DNA of 64,000 nucleotides from Candidatus Electrothrix scaldis (GTDB lineage: Bacteria; Desulfobacterota; Desulfobulbia; Desulfobulbales; Desulfobulbaceae): the NCBI GenBank assembly GCA_033584155.1, contig CP138355.1, forward strand, positions 4,553,501 through 4,617,500, in the 5' to 3' direction. The notes under the pieces were generated by a model. It worked only from the letters and a program-made list of their open reading frames with translations, was not told where the DNA came from and made no database searches. The translations under genes were made by a program, and so were the position numbers. Positions 9,677-18,888 of the stretch are shown here, piece by piece (position 1 is the stretch's first letter; each line of letters begins with the position of its first letter).

Positions 9677-11944
9677 ATGCTTACCCCTGAACAGCGAAAA
9701 CACAAACGGCGCCTCACCCGCTATGTTATTGTTTTTTGCATGCTATTGATACCCCTTCTTGTCTATACCCAACGCAACCTGCTTAGGGGGGAGCTCAACC
9801 TGCCCATCTCCAGCACGATCCTGATCTTTGCCCTGATTAATATAAACGGCCTCCTGCTCCTCCTCATGCTCTACCTGATCTTACGAAATCTGGTAGAGCT
9901 GGTCTTTGAACGAAAAAACAAGATCATGGGATCACGCCTGCGAACCCGGCTGGTTATCGCTTTTGTCTCGTTGTCCATGATCCCCACGGTGATTTTATTC
10001 CTGGTTTCCCTGGGTTCTGTTTCTACGGCAATGGAGTATTGGTTTAACTCCAACGTCGAGGAATCTCTCCAATCCTCCCTCACCCTTGCCCGCAACCTCT
10101 TTCATGAGACAGAGGACCGGGCTGCAAATATGGGCCGCCAGATCGCCTTATTACTGGAGCAGGGCGAGGTGAGCATGCATGATAATGTGAAATTACAGCA
10201 GCTCTTTGATAAGACCCTTTCCCTCGTTCCGCTTGGTGCTCCTGATGCCCTTTCCTTGATAACTCCGCAATTGGGTATGATAGTCACAGCCAAAGGTGAA
10301 CGCTTAGCAGCAATTTCCCTCCCTGAAATCCCCTCTGAAGCTCTCCGCAGAGCAGCGGAAAGCCAGGAACCGGAAATCATTACCCGTCAGGTTCCAGCAG
10401 GAGAATTGATTCAGGCCATCGTACCCGTCATGTCAGATGAGCCGAACAGACCCTTTCTTGTCACCACCCTGCTCATTCCTGAGGCCAAGCTGGCTCTCAT
10501 GCAATCGGTATCCAAAGGGATCACCGATTACAAGCAACTCGTCATGCTTAAGGCCCCGATCAAACTAAGCATGATCATCATGCTGCTGATTATTACTCTG
10601 CTTATTCTCTTCGGCGCGATCTGGTTTGGTTTTTTCATTGCCCGCTCCATGACCGCCTCTATTAATAAACTGGCAGAGGGCACTCAGCGCGTTGCTGGCG
10701 GTGAGCTTGATTTTACCATAGAAAAAGAATCAGACGATGAGATGGGCTTATTGGTTGACTCTTTCAACTCCATGACCTCAGATCTTCTGAAAAGTAATAA
10801 GGAGTTGGCTGAAACCCATACGGCCCTCCAGCAATCCAACCTGATTTCAGAACAGCGCAGGCGATACCTGGAAACCATCCTGAAAAACGTTGCTGCGGGC
10901 GTTATTGCCATTAATGAGCATAACGAGGTTACCACGATTAATCCCTTTGCAGAAAAACTGCTCAAAATTGATACAGCAAGCTTTCTTCATAAAGATTTCC
11001 ACCAGGCCCTTCCCCGCTCCCATGTTGCTGTTATTGAGAGCTTCTTTAACGATCTACTGGAATCAGGAAAACGTTCTATTGAGCGACATCTCAACCTTAC
11101 AGTGCGCAAGGGCGAGACCTATTCTCTCCTAGTCAATATCACTCGGTTGATTGATGATAAAGAGCGTTCCATCGGCTATGTTATTGTTTTTGACAATCTG
11201 ACTAAGCTGGAAAAGGCCCAACGCCTGGCGGCCTGGCAGGAAGTAGCGCGCAGAATTGCCCATGAGATCAAGAACCCTCTGACGCCGATCCAACTTTCGG
11301 CCCAGAGACTTCGGAAACGGTACATGGACACTATAGAGAATAATCGCGATATCTTTGAGCAATGTACCGGCACTATCATCAGTCAGGTGGATGAGATCAA
11401 ACGACTGGTCACAGAATTCTCTGATTTTGCCCGTATGCCACGGGTCAAAAAACAACAGGCAAATATTATCGCTATTGCTGCTGACACCTTAGTGCTGTAT
11501 CGTGAGGGGCATAAACATATCGACTTTCCCCTGGAATATGATGAGGTACCCCAGTTCGCCTTTGATCCAGTGCAGATCAAACGGGTCCTGATCAATCTAC
11601 TGGACAACGCGGTCAGCGTTCTTGCCCACGGCGGGACGGTCTCTACGGAAATACACCTACACAGAGAAGAAGATACCGTCATGATTATTGTCCGTGACAA
11701 CGGTCCTGGCATGGTCCCCCAGGTGAAACAGCGTCTCTTTGAACCCTATTTTTCCACCCGAAAGTCAGGGACCGGCCTGGGTCTTGCTATCGCCCACACC
11801 ATCATTGCTGAGCATAATGGGGCCATTACGGTGCATGATAATATACCTACCGGTACGATCTTCACCATTGAACTTCCCTTTCATCATGAAAGCAGAACAA
11901 GTAGCGCACCTGAACCGTCTAACCAGAATACATTGCAAACATAA
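9677..11944 (+). CDS. ntrY: NtrY-like membrane sensor histidine kinase
   Basis: 755 aa. Two N-terminal membrane helices (about 15-75) and a third near 95-115, a periplasmic sensor stretch, another helix near 295-320, a HAMP domain (about 320-375), a PAS domain (about 395-510), the HisKA box HEIKNPLTP with phospho-acceptor His529, and a HATPase_c domain with DNAVSVL, DNGPGM and GTGLGLAI. This is the NtrY layout. The partner regulator starts 8 bases after the stop, so the two are co-transcribed. The usual role is control of nitrogen metabolism or envelope/redox responses through a sigma-54 activator; the signal here is unknown. Confidence 0.92.
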   Translation: MLTPEQRKHKRRLTRYVIVFCMLLIPLLVYTQRNLLRGELNLPISSTILIFALININGLLLLLMLYLILRNLVELVFERKNKIMGSRLRTRLVIAFVSLSMIPTVILFLVSLGSVSTAMEYWFNSNVEESLQSSLTLARNLFHETEDRAANMGRQIALLLEQGEVSMHDNVKLQQLFDKTLSLVPLGAPDALSLITPQLGMIVTAKGERLAAISLPEIPSEALRRAAESQEPEIITRQVPAGELIQAIVPVMSDEPNRPFLVTTLLIPEAKLALMQSVSKGITDYKQLVMLKAPIKLSMIIMLLIITLLILFGAIWFGFFIARSMTASINKLAEGTQRVAGGELDFTIEKESDDEMGLLVDSFNSMTSDLLKSNKELAETHTALQQSNLISEQRRRYLETILKNVAAGVIAINEHNEVTTINPFAEKLLKIDTASFLHKDFHQALPRSHVAVIESFFNDLLESGKRSIERHLNLTVRKGETYSLLVNITRLIDDKERSIGYVIVFDNLTKLEKAQRLAAWQEVARRIAHEIKNPLTPIQLSAQRLRKRYMDTIENNRDIFEQCTGTIISQVDEIKRLVTEFSDFARMPRVKKQQANIIAIAADTLVLYREGHKHIDFPLEYDEVPQFAFDPVQIKRVLINLLDNAVSVLAHGGTVSTEIHLHREEDTVMIIVRDNGPGMVPQVKQRLFEPYFSTRKSGTGLGLAIAHTIIAEHNGAITVHDNIPTGTIFTIELPFHHESRTSSAPEPSNQNTLQT

Positions 11945-11952
11945 ACCTTCCC

Positions 11953-13320
11953 ATGCCTTCTACCATTCTCATCATCGACGACGAAGCCCCTATCCGCGAA
12001 GTCCTGTCCGGTATTCTCAGCGACGAGGGATTTCATCCGCTCAGTGCTGCCTCTGCGGAAGAGGGTCTGACCATTTTGGCAGAGCAGGATGTGCATCTGG
12101 TCTTGCTGGATATCTGGCTGCCTGGGATGGACGGAATTGCGGCCCTGGAAAAAATCAAACAGGACGGCAATGAGGTACCAGTGATCATGATTTCTGGACA
12201 CGGCACCATTGAGACCGCTGTCCAGGCCACCCGCATAGGTGCCTTTGATTTCATAGAAAAACCGCTCTCCTACGACAAGGTAGTTCTGGCCATCAACCAA
12301 GGCTTACGGGTTGCCCGACTGGAACGGGAGAACAAACTCCTGCGTGAGGCCAAACCTTCAGAGGCGGTAACCGCTATCATCGGCGATTCCCCGGTGGTCA
12401 AGCACCTCCGTATGCAAATCGAACGAGTCGCTCCTACTGATGCCTCGGTCCTCATCCTTGGCGGACACGGCACCGGCAAGGAATTGGTTGCCCAGGCGAT
12501 TCATAGCCAATCCAACCGAGCTGAAAGCCCTATGGTGGAGGTCAACTGCGCCGCCATCCCGGAAGAGCTGATAGAATCAGAGCTCTTCGGCTATGAAAAA
12601 GGGGCCTTTACCGGAGCGGATAAAGCCAAGAAAGGAAAATTTGATCAGGCACATGGTTCCACCCTTTTTCTCGATGAAATCGGCGACATGAGTCTGAAGA
12701 GTCAGGCCAAAGTTCTGCGCATCCTTCAGGAGCAGAAATTTGAGCGAGTCGGCGGTGCCAAGACCATTGAGGTCGATGTCCGAATCTTAGCAGCCACCAA
12801 TAAAAACCTGGAACAGGAGATTGAAGAGGGGAATTTCCGAGCTGATCTCTTTTACCGGCTCAATGTGGTGCCGATCCAGCTCCCTGACCTGAAGGAGCGC
12901 CTGGAAGACATCCCTGCCCTAGTGGGCAGCTTCCTGGAGCGCTTTCGCAGCAAGGGCCTGGGAGAAAAACGCTTTGCCGGTGATGCCCTAAGTATGCTCA
13001 TGCAACACCCTTGGCCCGGTAATATCCGGGAGCTGCGCAATATGGTGGAGCGGCTGATGATCATGGTGCCAGGAGAACTTATTACAGCTAAGGAAGTGGC
13101 TGTTTTTCTCAATCCCAGCGACTTTCAGCCCCTGACCAGCAGCTTTGAAGCAGGTTACAGTCACTTGGCCTTCAAGGATGCCCGCAAACAATTTGAGCAC
13201 GATTATCTCAAGAAAAAACTTGAGGAAAATGAAGGCAATGTATCCAAAACCGCTGAAACAATCGGCATGGAACGGAGCCATCTCCACAAAAAAGTCAAAG
13301 CATTGGGAATCAAAATCTGA
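11953..13320 (+). CDS. ntrX: NtrX/NtrC-type sigma-54-dependent response regulator
   Basis: 455 aa in three domains: receiver (1-120) with phosphorylation site Asp53 in [14 protein letters not shown]+ domain (about 135-375) with Walker A GGHGTGKE at 170-177 and the sigma-54 contact motif GAFTGA at 217-222; and a Fis-type helix-turn-helix at the C-terminus ([20 protein letters not shown]). All key residues are present, so it should activate sigma-54 promoters. Encoded directly after the NtrY-like kinase. No matching -24/-12 promoter was identified nearby. A palindromic repeat lies between its stop and hemB. Confidence 0.93.
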   Translation: MPSTILIIDDEAPIREVLSGILSDEGFHPLSAASAEEGLTILAEQDVHLVLLDIWLPGMDGIAALEKIKQDGNEVPVIMISGHGTIETAVQATRIGAFDFIEKPLSYDKVVLAINQGLRVARLERENKLLREAKPSEAVTAIIGDSPVVKHLRMQIERVAPTDASVLILGGHGTGKELVAQAIHSQSNRAESPMVEVNCAAIPEELIESELFGYEKGAFTGADKAKKGKFDQAHGSTLFLDEIGDMSLKSQAKVLRILQEQKFERVGGAKTIEVDVRILAATNKNLEQEIEEGNFRADLFYRLNVVPIQLPDLKERLEDIPALVGSFLERFRSKGLGEKRFAGDALSMLMQHPWPGNIRELRNMVERLMIMVPGELITAKEVAVFLNPSDFQPLTSSFEAGYSHLAFKDARKQFEHDYLKKKLEENEGNVSKTAETIGMERSHLHKKVKALGIKI

Positions 13321-13322
13321 TC

Positions 13323-13400
13323 GTAGGGGCGAACCTTGTGTTCGGCCCGGAACATCCTCTCCGGTGTATACAACGGGCAGGCACAGGGACCTGCCCCTAC
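13323..13400. repeat. REP-like palindromic element upstream of hemB
   Basis: About 78 bases starting GTAGGGGCGAACC and ending GGGACCTGCCCCTAC. The ends are imperfect inverted repeats (GTAGGGGC both ways, then a diverged arm with TTGTGTTCGGCCC against CTGTGCCTGCCC). This motif is a known type of dispersed GC-rich repeat in many Gram-negative genomes. It fills the gap between ntrX and hemB; an effect on expression is possible but not shown. Confidence 0.6.
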
Positions 13401-13468
13401 GGTTCTGGCTCAAACACTATTCCCAAGACCACCGAAATTTCATATCAGAAAAATACAGGAGAACAGAC

Positions 13469-14443
13469 ATGGTCTTTCCAGAATATCGTCCCCGTCGTAT
13501 GCGACGGAATGAAAATTTTCGCGCTATGGTGCGCGAAACCCACCTCACCCCAGATCAGCTCATCTATCCCCTCTTTGTTATGCCGGGCAAGGGCAAAAAA
13601 GAAGAGGTTTCCTCCATGCCGGGCGTCTTCCGCATTTCCGTGGATCAGCTCAAAAAAGAGGCGCAATCCTGCCTGGAAGTAGGAGTAAAATCAGTTATCC
13701 TCTTCGGCCTGCCGGAGAAAAAGGACCCGATGGGATCCGGTGCCCACGCCAGTAACGGCATTGTCCAGCAGGCGATTAAGGAGCTAAAAAACACAGCCCC
13801 GGATCTGACTGTGATCACCGATGTCTGCCTCTGTGAGTACACAGACCACGGTCATTGCGGCTGCCTGAGCGGTAATGAGGTCGATAACGACACCACCCTG
13901 GAGCTACTGGCCCGCACCGCGCTTTCCCATGCTAAGGCCGGGGCAGACATGGTCGCGCCTTCCGATATGATGGACGGACGGGTGAGCGAAATTCGCAGCA
14001 CCCTGGATGAAAATGATTTTCATAATATTCCCATTATGTCCTATGCAGTAAAGTATGCTTCGGCCTTTTACGGCCCGTTCCGGGATGCGGCCGACTGCGC
14101 GCCCCAGTTCGGGGATCGGCGCAGCTATCAGATGGACCCTGCCAACAGCCGCGAGGCCCTGCGCGAGGCCACGCTGGATGTGGATGAGGGCGCGGATATC
14201 CTGATGGTGAAGCCTGCGGTAGCTTATCTGGATATCATCAGCCGCCTGCGGGATGAGTTTGACCTGCCCATCGCGGCCTATCATGTCAGCGGGGAGTACG
14301 CCATGATCAAGGCGGCAGCGGAGAAGGGGTGGATTGACGGGGATCGGATCATGGCCGAGACCCTGCTCTCCATCCGCCGGGCTGGCGCGGATATTATTCT
14401 GACCTATTTTGCGAAGGATATGGCGAAGATGCTGCAAGGATAG
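13469..14443 (+). CDS. hemB: Delta-aminolevulinic acid dehydratase (porphobilinogen synthase)
   Basis: 324 aa. Condenses two 5-aminolevulinate molecules to porphobilinogen in haem, sirohaem and corrin synthesis. Seen: the Cys-rich zinc site [13 protein letters not shown], the first active-site lysine in [16 protein letters not shown], and the Schiff-base lysine in [13 protein letters not shown]. The start at 13469 ([10 protein letters not shown]) has AGGAG at good spacing. The open frame continues upstream into ntrX without sense, so the longer version is rejected. A stem-loop with a T-run follows at 14480. Confidence 0.96.
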   Translation: MVFPEYRPRRMRRNENFRAMVRETHLTPDQLIYPLFVMPGKGKKEEVSSMPGVFRISVDQLKKEAQSCLEVGVKSVILFGLPEKKDPMGSGAHASNGIVQQAIKELKNTAPDLTVITDVCLCEYTDHGHCGCLSGNEVDNDTTLELLARTALSHAKAGADMVAPSDMMDGRVSEIRSTLDENDFHNIPIMSYAVKYASAFYGPFRDAADCAPQFGDRRSYQMDPANSREALREATLDVDEGADILMVKPAVAYLDIISRLRDEFDLPIAAYHVSGEYAMIKAAAEKGWIDGDRIMAETLLSIRRAGADIILTYFAKDMAKMLQG

Positions 14444-14479
14444 TTTCCGAAGTATGTTGTACGACGCTATGTAGCCAAG

Positions 14480-14509
14480 GCCGGGACGGAATTTTCTGTT
14501 CCGGCTTTT
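14480..14509 (+). terminator. Terminator after hemB
   Basis: GCCGGGACG pairs with TGTTCCGGC over nine positions including G-U pairs, followed by TTTT. It marks the end of the conserved block before the AT-rich defence genes. Confidence 0.7.
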
Positions 14510-14595
14510 CCAGTTACAGCAGATGGCTAATGTGATATATTACGCAAACATATTTCACTTTAAGCGTTGCATTACGAACTATAAAGGGCCGTCCA

Positions 14596-15801
14596 ATGCC
14601 ACGATCAGCCGACTATACAATTCAAGGGTTCTTATATCAGTTTAACAAGACAATTCTGGAAATTCTAAAGGCAGAACCTGATGCCAGTGTCAATATTGAA
14701 GGATTGATTGAGGATATCGAAATTGTTTCATCGAAAAAGATGACAGGAATACAATGTAAATATCACGAAGCTGCTAAAAAATTTACGCAAAGTGCTATTT
14801 ACAAACCATTACTACAGATGCTCAAGCACTTTTCGAGAAACCCTGATCATAATGTTGAATACGTACTATTCGCTCATTTTCCGGGTACTGGGGAAGAATG
14901 CCCAATCATTGGAAAACAAGAATGCGAAGATGCCTTGGCATCTAAAGATAAAAAATTTAAAGATATTATAGGTGAGATACCTGACCATGTTAATCTGGAC
15001 GAATTTCTCCATCGATTTAAGATGGAGTTTGGTCCAAACTACGACAGTCTTGTCAAGGAAGTTATTCTTTCCTTGAAGGACAACAATATTCCTTCGGAAG
15101 AAATCGAAGCACTTGCTTACCCGAATGCGATTCACATTATTGCCTGTATCTCTATCTTACATGATCCCAGCCGCCGACAAATCACAAAAACACAGTTCTT
15201 AGATCAATTAAACGATATTCGGACTACAGTAATTTCTCGCTGGACGTTAGCCCTGAGTACTCGAAAAAAAATACTTGATGCCCGCCGTAAGCAACTAAAG
15301 GAACATCTTAACGTCAATTCTCGTTGCCGTTATTTTGTTATCGACCCTGATAACTTCAGAGATTTTGACACAAGATTCGTTCTCTTCCTGAACAGCTACC
15401 TTCAAAAATATCATTATAAGCCAACCCATATCAATCCCCCTATCTTTTGTGTCTGCGCATCACGAGAAGACATTCAAAATATCCGAAGCCGACTCTACCA
15501 AAAAAATATTCGGACAACAGATGGATATGTTGGTGGGCAATTTGAGGAATCCCATTTTTTCCGTGAACCCTGTTCAAGAAAAATTAATGGAAGCTCTATT
15601 CATAGGGAATTTGATCTTCGAATTATAGATTGGGAAAGACACGGAGCAGTTATAAACAAAAAGAAGTGCGATGATCTTTTTGTTTTTGGAAATCTAAACT
15701 TAGATTCGATAGAGACAAGCGATGTGAATGTGGAAGAGCTAACAAGTACAACTATCAAAGAAATTGAATATGTTATGGGGATAAGTAATGTCTGCGACTA
15801 A
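14596..15801 (+). CDS. DUF4297/Cap4-like PD-(D/E)xK nuclease of a HerA defence pair
   Basis: 401 aa, no signal or membrane segment, AT-rich compared with hemB. The first 75 residues have the pattern GFLYQFNKTILEIL, then IEGLIEDIEI, then GIQCKYHE, with candidate catalytic residues Glu35, Asp40/Glu42, Gln53 and Lys55. This is the layout of DUF4297/Cap4-type nuclease domains (PD-(D/E)xK with a QxK motif). The remaining 300 residues are not recognised. Its last 14 bases overlap the HerA gene, so the two are made together. HerA with a DUF4297-type nuclease is a known anti-phage pairing; assignment here is by motif and context only. Confidence 0.65.
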   Translation: MPRSADYTIQGFLYQFNKTILEILKAEPDASVNIEGLIEDIEIVSSKKMTGIQCKYHEAAKKFTQSAIYKPLLQMLKHFSRNPDHNVEYVLFAHFPGTGEECPIIGKQECEDALASKDKKFKDIIGEIPDHVNLDEFLHRFKMEFGPNYDSLVKEVILSLKDNNIPSEEIEALAYPNAIHIIACISILHDPSRRQITKTQFLDQLNDIRTTVISRWTLALSTRKKILDARRKQLKEHLNVNSRCRYFVIDPDNFRDFDTRFVLFLNSYLQKYHYKPTHINPPIFCVCASREDIQNIRSRLYQKNIRTTDGYVGGQFEESHFFREPCSRKINGSSIHREFDLRIIDWERHGAVINKKKCDDLFVFGNLNLDSIETSDVNVEELTSTTIKEIEYVMGISNVCD

Positions 15802-17566
15802 AATCGGCCAAGTTTTATCTTGTTCACCAGGTGCTATTATTGTCACTATAGAAAACTTGGAGAAATTCGAAGCTCATAAAACAGAATTACAAGTTGGTCG
15901 GTATTTATGTATTGAACAAGGTAACCACGATTACACTATTGCTTCAATTCGTAATATTCGTGGTGTGTCCGGTGAAGACAAAGAAAATGGAAAGCTTAAC
16001 TGGGAATTTCAAATTGAATGCCAAGCTATCGGGACTCTTGTTGACAAAGAACGCTTCGAGCGTGCCAGCCTGCTCCTGCCTGTACCAACAGAATTTGTAT
16101 ACACCGCTGACACCGAAACTCTTGATAAACTTTTTGCAGAAGACAGCGATTATCAGTTTCCTCTTGGAGTACTTTCATTTAACAACTCTATACCACTAAA
16201 AGTACATGGAGATCGTTTTTTTAGTAAGCATGTCGCTGTGGTTGGGTCAACTGGCTCAGGCAAGTCATGCTCTGTTGCAAACATTCTTCATGAAGTGGTT
16301 GGTATTAGAGAAGAAAAAAACGTTAATGCCAGCAAACAAAATAACTCACATATAGTTATATTCGATATCCATGATGAATATTCAGCAGCATTCACTCTTT
16401 CGGACGCTCAATCATTCACCTTAAATCGACTCGATATTGATACCTTACAGCTTCCGTATTGGCTGATGAATTCCGAAGAGCTGGAGAGCATGTTCATTGA
16501 AAGTAATGAACAAAATTCACATAACCAAGTCAGTCAATTCAAGTTGGCTGTCATTTTAAACAAGGAGCGTTATAATCCCTCAGTCAAAGAGATGACCTAT
16601 GACACCCCTGTATACTTTTCTATTGAGGAAGTATATCGTTACATTGAAAATATGAACAGGGAAGTGATTGGACGCCTTGAAGGAGAAAATCTACCGAAAT
16701 TGGCAGACGGAACGCTAGTTCATGATCGCAAAGAACATTATTTTGACAAATTATGTAACTTTATTCCAACATCCAACGCAAAAGCAGATAAAGCAACGAA
16801 TGGACCTTTTAACGGGCAATTCAATCGATTTGTTTCTAGGCTAGAAAGTAGATTACAAGATAAACGCTTACGTTTTCTGTTACATCCTCAAAAAAATGAT
16901 GGAACCTCGTTTCAAACGGATGATTTTGATGACATCCTCAAACAATTCATAGGATACTTAAACAAAGCAAACGTGACCGTTGTTGACCTCAGCGGTATTC
17001 CTTTTGAGGTCTTAAGCATCACCGTCAGCCTCGTTTCACGTCTCATTTTTGATTTCTGTTTTCATTACTCCAAATTGCGTCATGAGCAAGAGCTGCTCAA
17101 TGATGTCCCAGTAATGTTAGTTTGTGAAGAAGCACATAACTATATCCCTCAACGTGATGAAGTAGCATATCGTTCTTCGCGAAAATCTTTGGAACGAATA
17201 GCTAAAGAAGGGCGTAAATATGGGTTAAGCTTGATGGTTGTAAGTCAAAGGCCATCTGAAGTCTCTGAAACCATTTTTGCACAATGTAATAACTTCATCG
17301 CATTAAGACTTACTAATATTGCTGATCAAAATTATGTACGTAGACTCTTCCCTGACAACTCAAACGGAATCACTGATATTCTCCCCAATCTCTCTCCTGG
17401 AGAATGCGTGATTGTCGGCGACGCTGTCTTGTTACCAACAGTTGTCCAAATGCCGTTGCCTAAGCCATCCCCTCATTCACAAAGCGTTTGTTTTCATAAG
17501 GAGTGGACAGTTCCTTGGCGTGATATAACTTTTTCGGATGTTATCAAACGTTGGAGAAAGGAATAA
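15788..17566 (+). CDS. HerA-type hexameric ATPase/DNA translocase
   Basis: 592 aa. N-terminal HAS-barrel-like domain (about 1-120), then the HerA/FtsK-type RecA fold with Walker A VGSTGSGKS at 152-160, Walker B VMLVCEEAHNY at 443-452 with acidic pair 447-448, and the downstream ERIAKEGRKYGLSLMVVSQRPSE region in pieces (ARKYG-type, VVSQRPSE) containing the sensor and arginine-finger segment. In defence operons HerA assembles as a hexamer with a nuclease or Sir2 partner. The partner here is the overlapping upstream nuclease. GGGGATAAGTA before the ATG is a good ribosome site inside the upstream gene. AT-rich, as is its partner. Confidence 0.88.
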   Translation: MSATKIGQVLSCSPGAIIVTIENLEKFEAHKTELQVGRYLCIEQGNHDYTIASIRNIRGVSGEDKENGKLNWEFQIECQAIGTLVDKERFERASLLLPVPTEFVYTADTETLDKLFAEDSDYQFPLGVLSFNNSIPLKVHGDRFFSKHVAVVGSTGSGKSCSVANILHEVVGIREEKNVNASKQNNSHIVIFDIHDEYSAAFTLSDAQSFTLNRLDIDTLQLPYWLMNSEELESMFIESNEQNSHNQVSQFKLAVILNKERYNPSVKEMTYDTPVYFSIEEVYRYIENMNREVIGRLEGENLPKLADGTLVHDRKEHYFDKLCNFIPTSNAKADKATNGPFNGQFNRFVSRLESRLQDKRLRFLLHPQKNDGTSFQTDDFDDILKQFIGYLNKANVTVVDLSGIPFEVLSITVSLVSRLIFDFCFHYSKLRHEQELLNDVPVMLVCEEAHNYIPQRDEVAYRSSRKSLERIAKEGRKYGLSLMVVSQRPSEVSETIFAQCNNFIALRLTNIADQNYVRRLFPDNSNGITDILPNLSPGECVIVGDAVLLPTVVQMPLPKPSPHSQSVCFHKEWTVPWRDITFSDVIKRWRKE

Positions 17567-17621
17567 TTTCCTTATCAAAGTCAGACGAAAGATATCATTC
17601 CCCCTCTAAGAAAAGAAATTT

Positions 17622-18866
17622 ATGCGCAAAACAGAACTCCTTGAAATAATCCACAACGGCGAGAACTCCGGCGTAGAGTTCAAACGGGATGACATCCGCC
17701 CGGAGCAGCTGGCAAAAGAGATTGTCGCCCTAGCAAATCTCAAGGGCGGATATATCCTGATCGGAATAGAAGACGACGGCACCGTCTCCGGCATCAAACG
17801 CCCAGACATCCAGGAATGGGTGCTGAACGTCTTCCGGGATAAAGTACATCCTCATATCATCCCATTTTACGAGGAAATAGAAATTGATGAAAGAGGCAAA
17901 GTCGCTGTAATCACCCTTTCCCCCGGCATTGCCAAACCCTATGTACTCCGGCATAACGGTCGTGAAGACGTGTACATTCGCATGGGCGACCGGTCCGAAC
18001 TCGCCTCACGGGAGCAGCAGGTTCGTCTTTTTGAAAGCGGCGGTATGCTCCACGTTGAAACCCTGCCCGTTGCCGGAACCTCAATAGATTCCCTGGACCT
18101 GGATCGGCTCAACTTCTATCTTGCCTCAATCATTGAAGACCCGGAAGTACCGAGCAACCAAGAACAGTGGATCGAACGTCTCCTGGGCCTTGGCCTGATG
18201 GCGGAAGACGGACTGGGTAATAAGGTTTGTTCCATTGCCGGGCTGGTCTGCTTCGGCATCCGTCCAAGGCAATACCTACCCCAAGCCGGACTGCGGGTCA
18301 TGGCCTTTACCGGCGGGGACAAGGAATATCAGGCCCGTCTGGACACCGTGCTTGACGGGCCGCTGGTGGGGCGCTGGCGCATGGCGAATAAACGCCGGGA
18401 ACTGGTGGATCAGGGGATAATCGAACAGTTCTCAGCAGCGATCCTTCCTTTTATCTCCTGCGAAGACGATGACATCGACGAAAACATGCACCGGGGCAAA
18501 GAGTTTTTCTACCCCATGCAGGCGGTCCGGGAGACGGTAATCAATGCCTTGGCCCATCGAGACTGGTCGCGGTCCGTGGATATTGAGGTCAGTGGCTATG
18601 CAGACCGACTGGAGATCATCAGTCCGGGAGCCCTGCAAAACTCCATGACTATCGCCAAGATGATCGCCGGTCAACGCTCTCCCCGCAATCCCCTGATCAT
18701 GGAGATTCTGCGCGATTATGGCTACGTTGACGCCAGAGGCATGGGTATACGCACCAAGGTTATCCCTTTAATGCGCCAGCATAACGGGGTGGAACCTATT
18801 TTCGAGGCTAACGAAGACTATCTGAAAACCACCCTGCCCAGGGGAAATAACCAGGATGAAAGCTGA
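17622..18866 (+). CDS. Schlafen-type AlbA_2 domain protein with C-terminal ATPase-like domain
   Basis: 414 aa. N-terminal AlbA_2 (Schlafen core) domain: ENSGVEFKRDDIRPEQLAKEI in pieces (GVEFKRD near 16-22; ALANLKGGYILIGIEDDG near 38-55). Middle region unrecognised; C-terminal part (VRETVINALAHRDWS near 303, then DRLEIISPG near 330) is the HATPase_c_4 type module usual in these proteins. They act as predicted nucleic-acid-binding regulators or defence effectors. It begins 56 bases after herA but has clearly higher GC, so it may be an independent gene. The DUF4139 gene follows 22 bases later. Confidence 0.8.
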   Translation: MRKTELLEIIHNGENSGVEFKRDDIRPEQLAKEIVALANLKGGYILIGIEDDGTVSGIKRPDIQEWVLNVFRDKVHPHIIPFYEEIEIDERGKVAVITLSPGIAKPYVLRHNGREDVYIRMGDRSELASREQQVRLFESGGMLHVETLPVAGTSIDSLDLDRLNFYLASIIEDPEVPSNQEQWIERLLGLGLMAEDGLGNKVCSIAGLVCFGIRPRQYLPQAGLRVMAFTGGDKEYQARLDTVLDGPLVGRWRMANKRRELVDQGIIEQFSAAILPFISCEDDDIDENMHRGKEFFYPMQAVRETVINALAHRDWSRSVDIEVSGYADRLEIISPGALQNSMTIAKMIAGQRSPRNPLIMEILRDYGYVDARGMGIRTKVIPLMRQHNGVEPIFEANEDYLKTTLPRGNNQDES

Positions 18867-18888
18867 ATAAAAAACCAAGGAACGGCCC

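Noticed and set aside
13145-13468. Extended hemB start at 13145
   Set aside because: It overlaps ntrX by 176 bases in another frame, lacks a ribosome site, and HemB families begin near [10 protein letters not shown].
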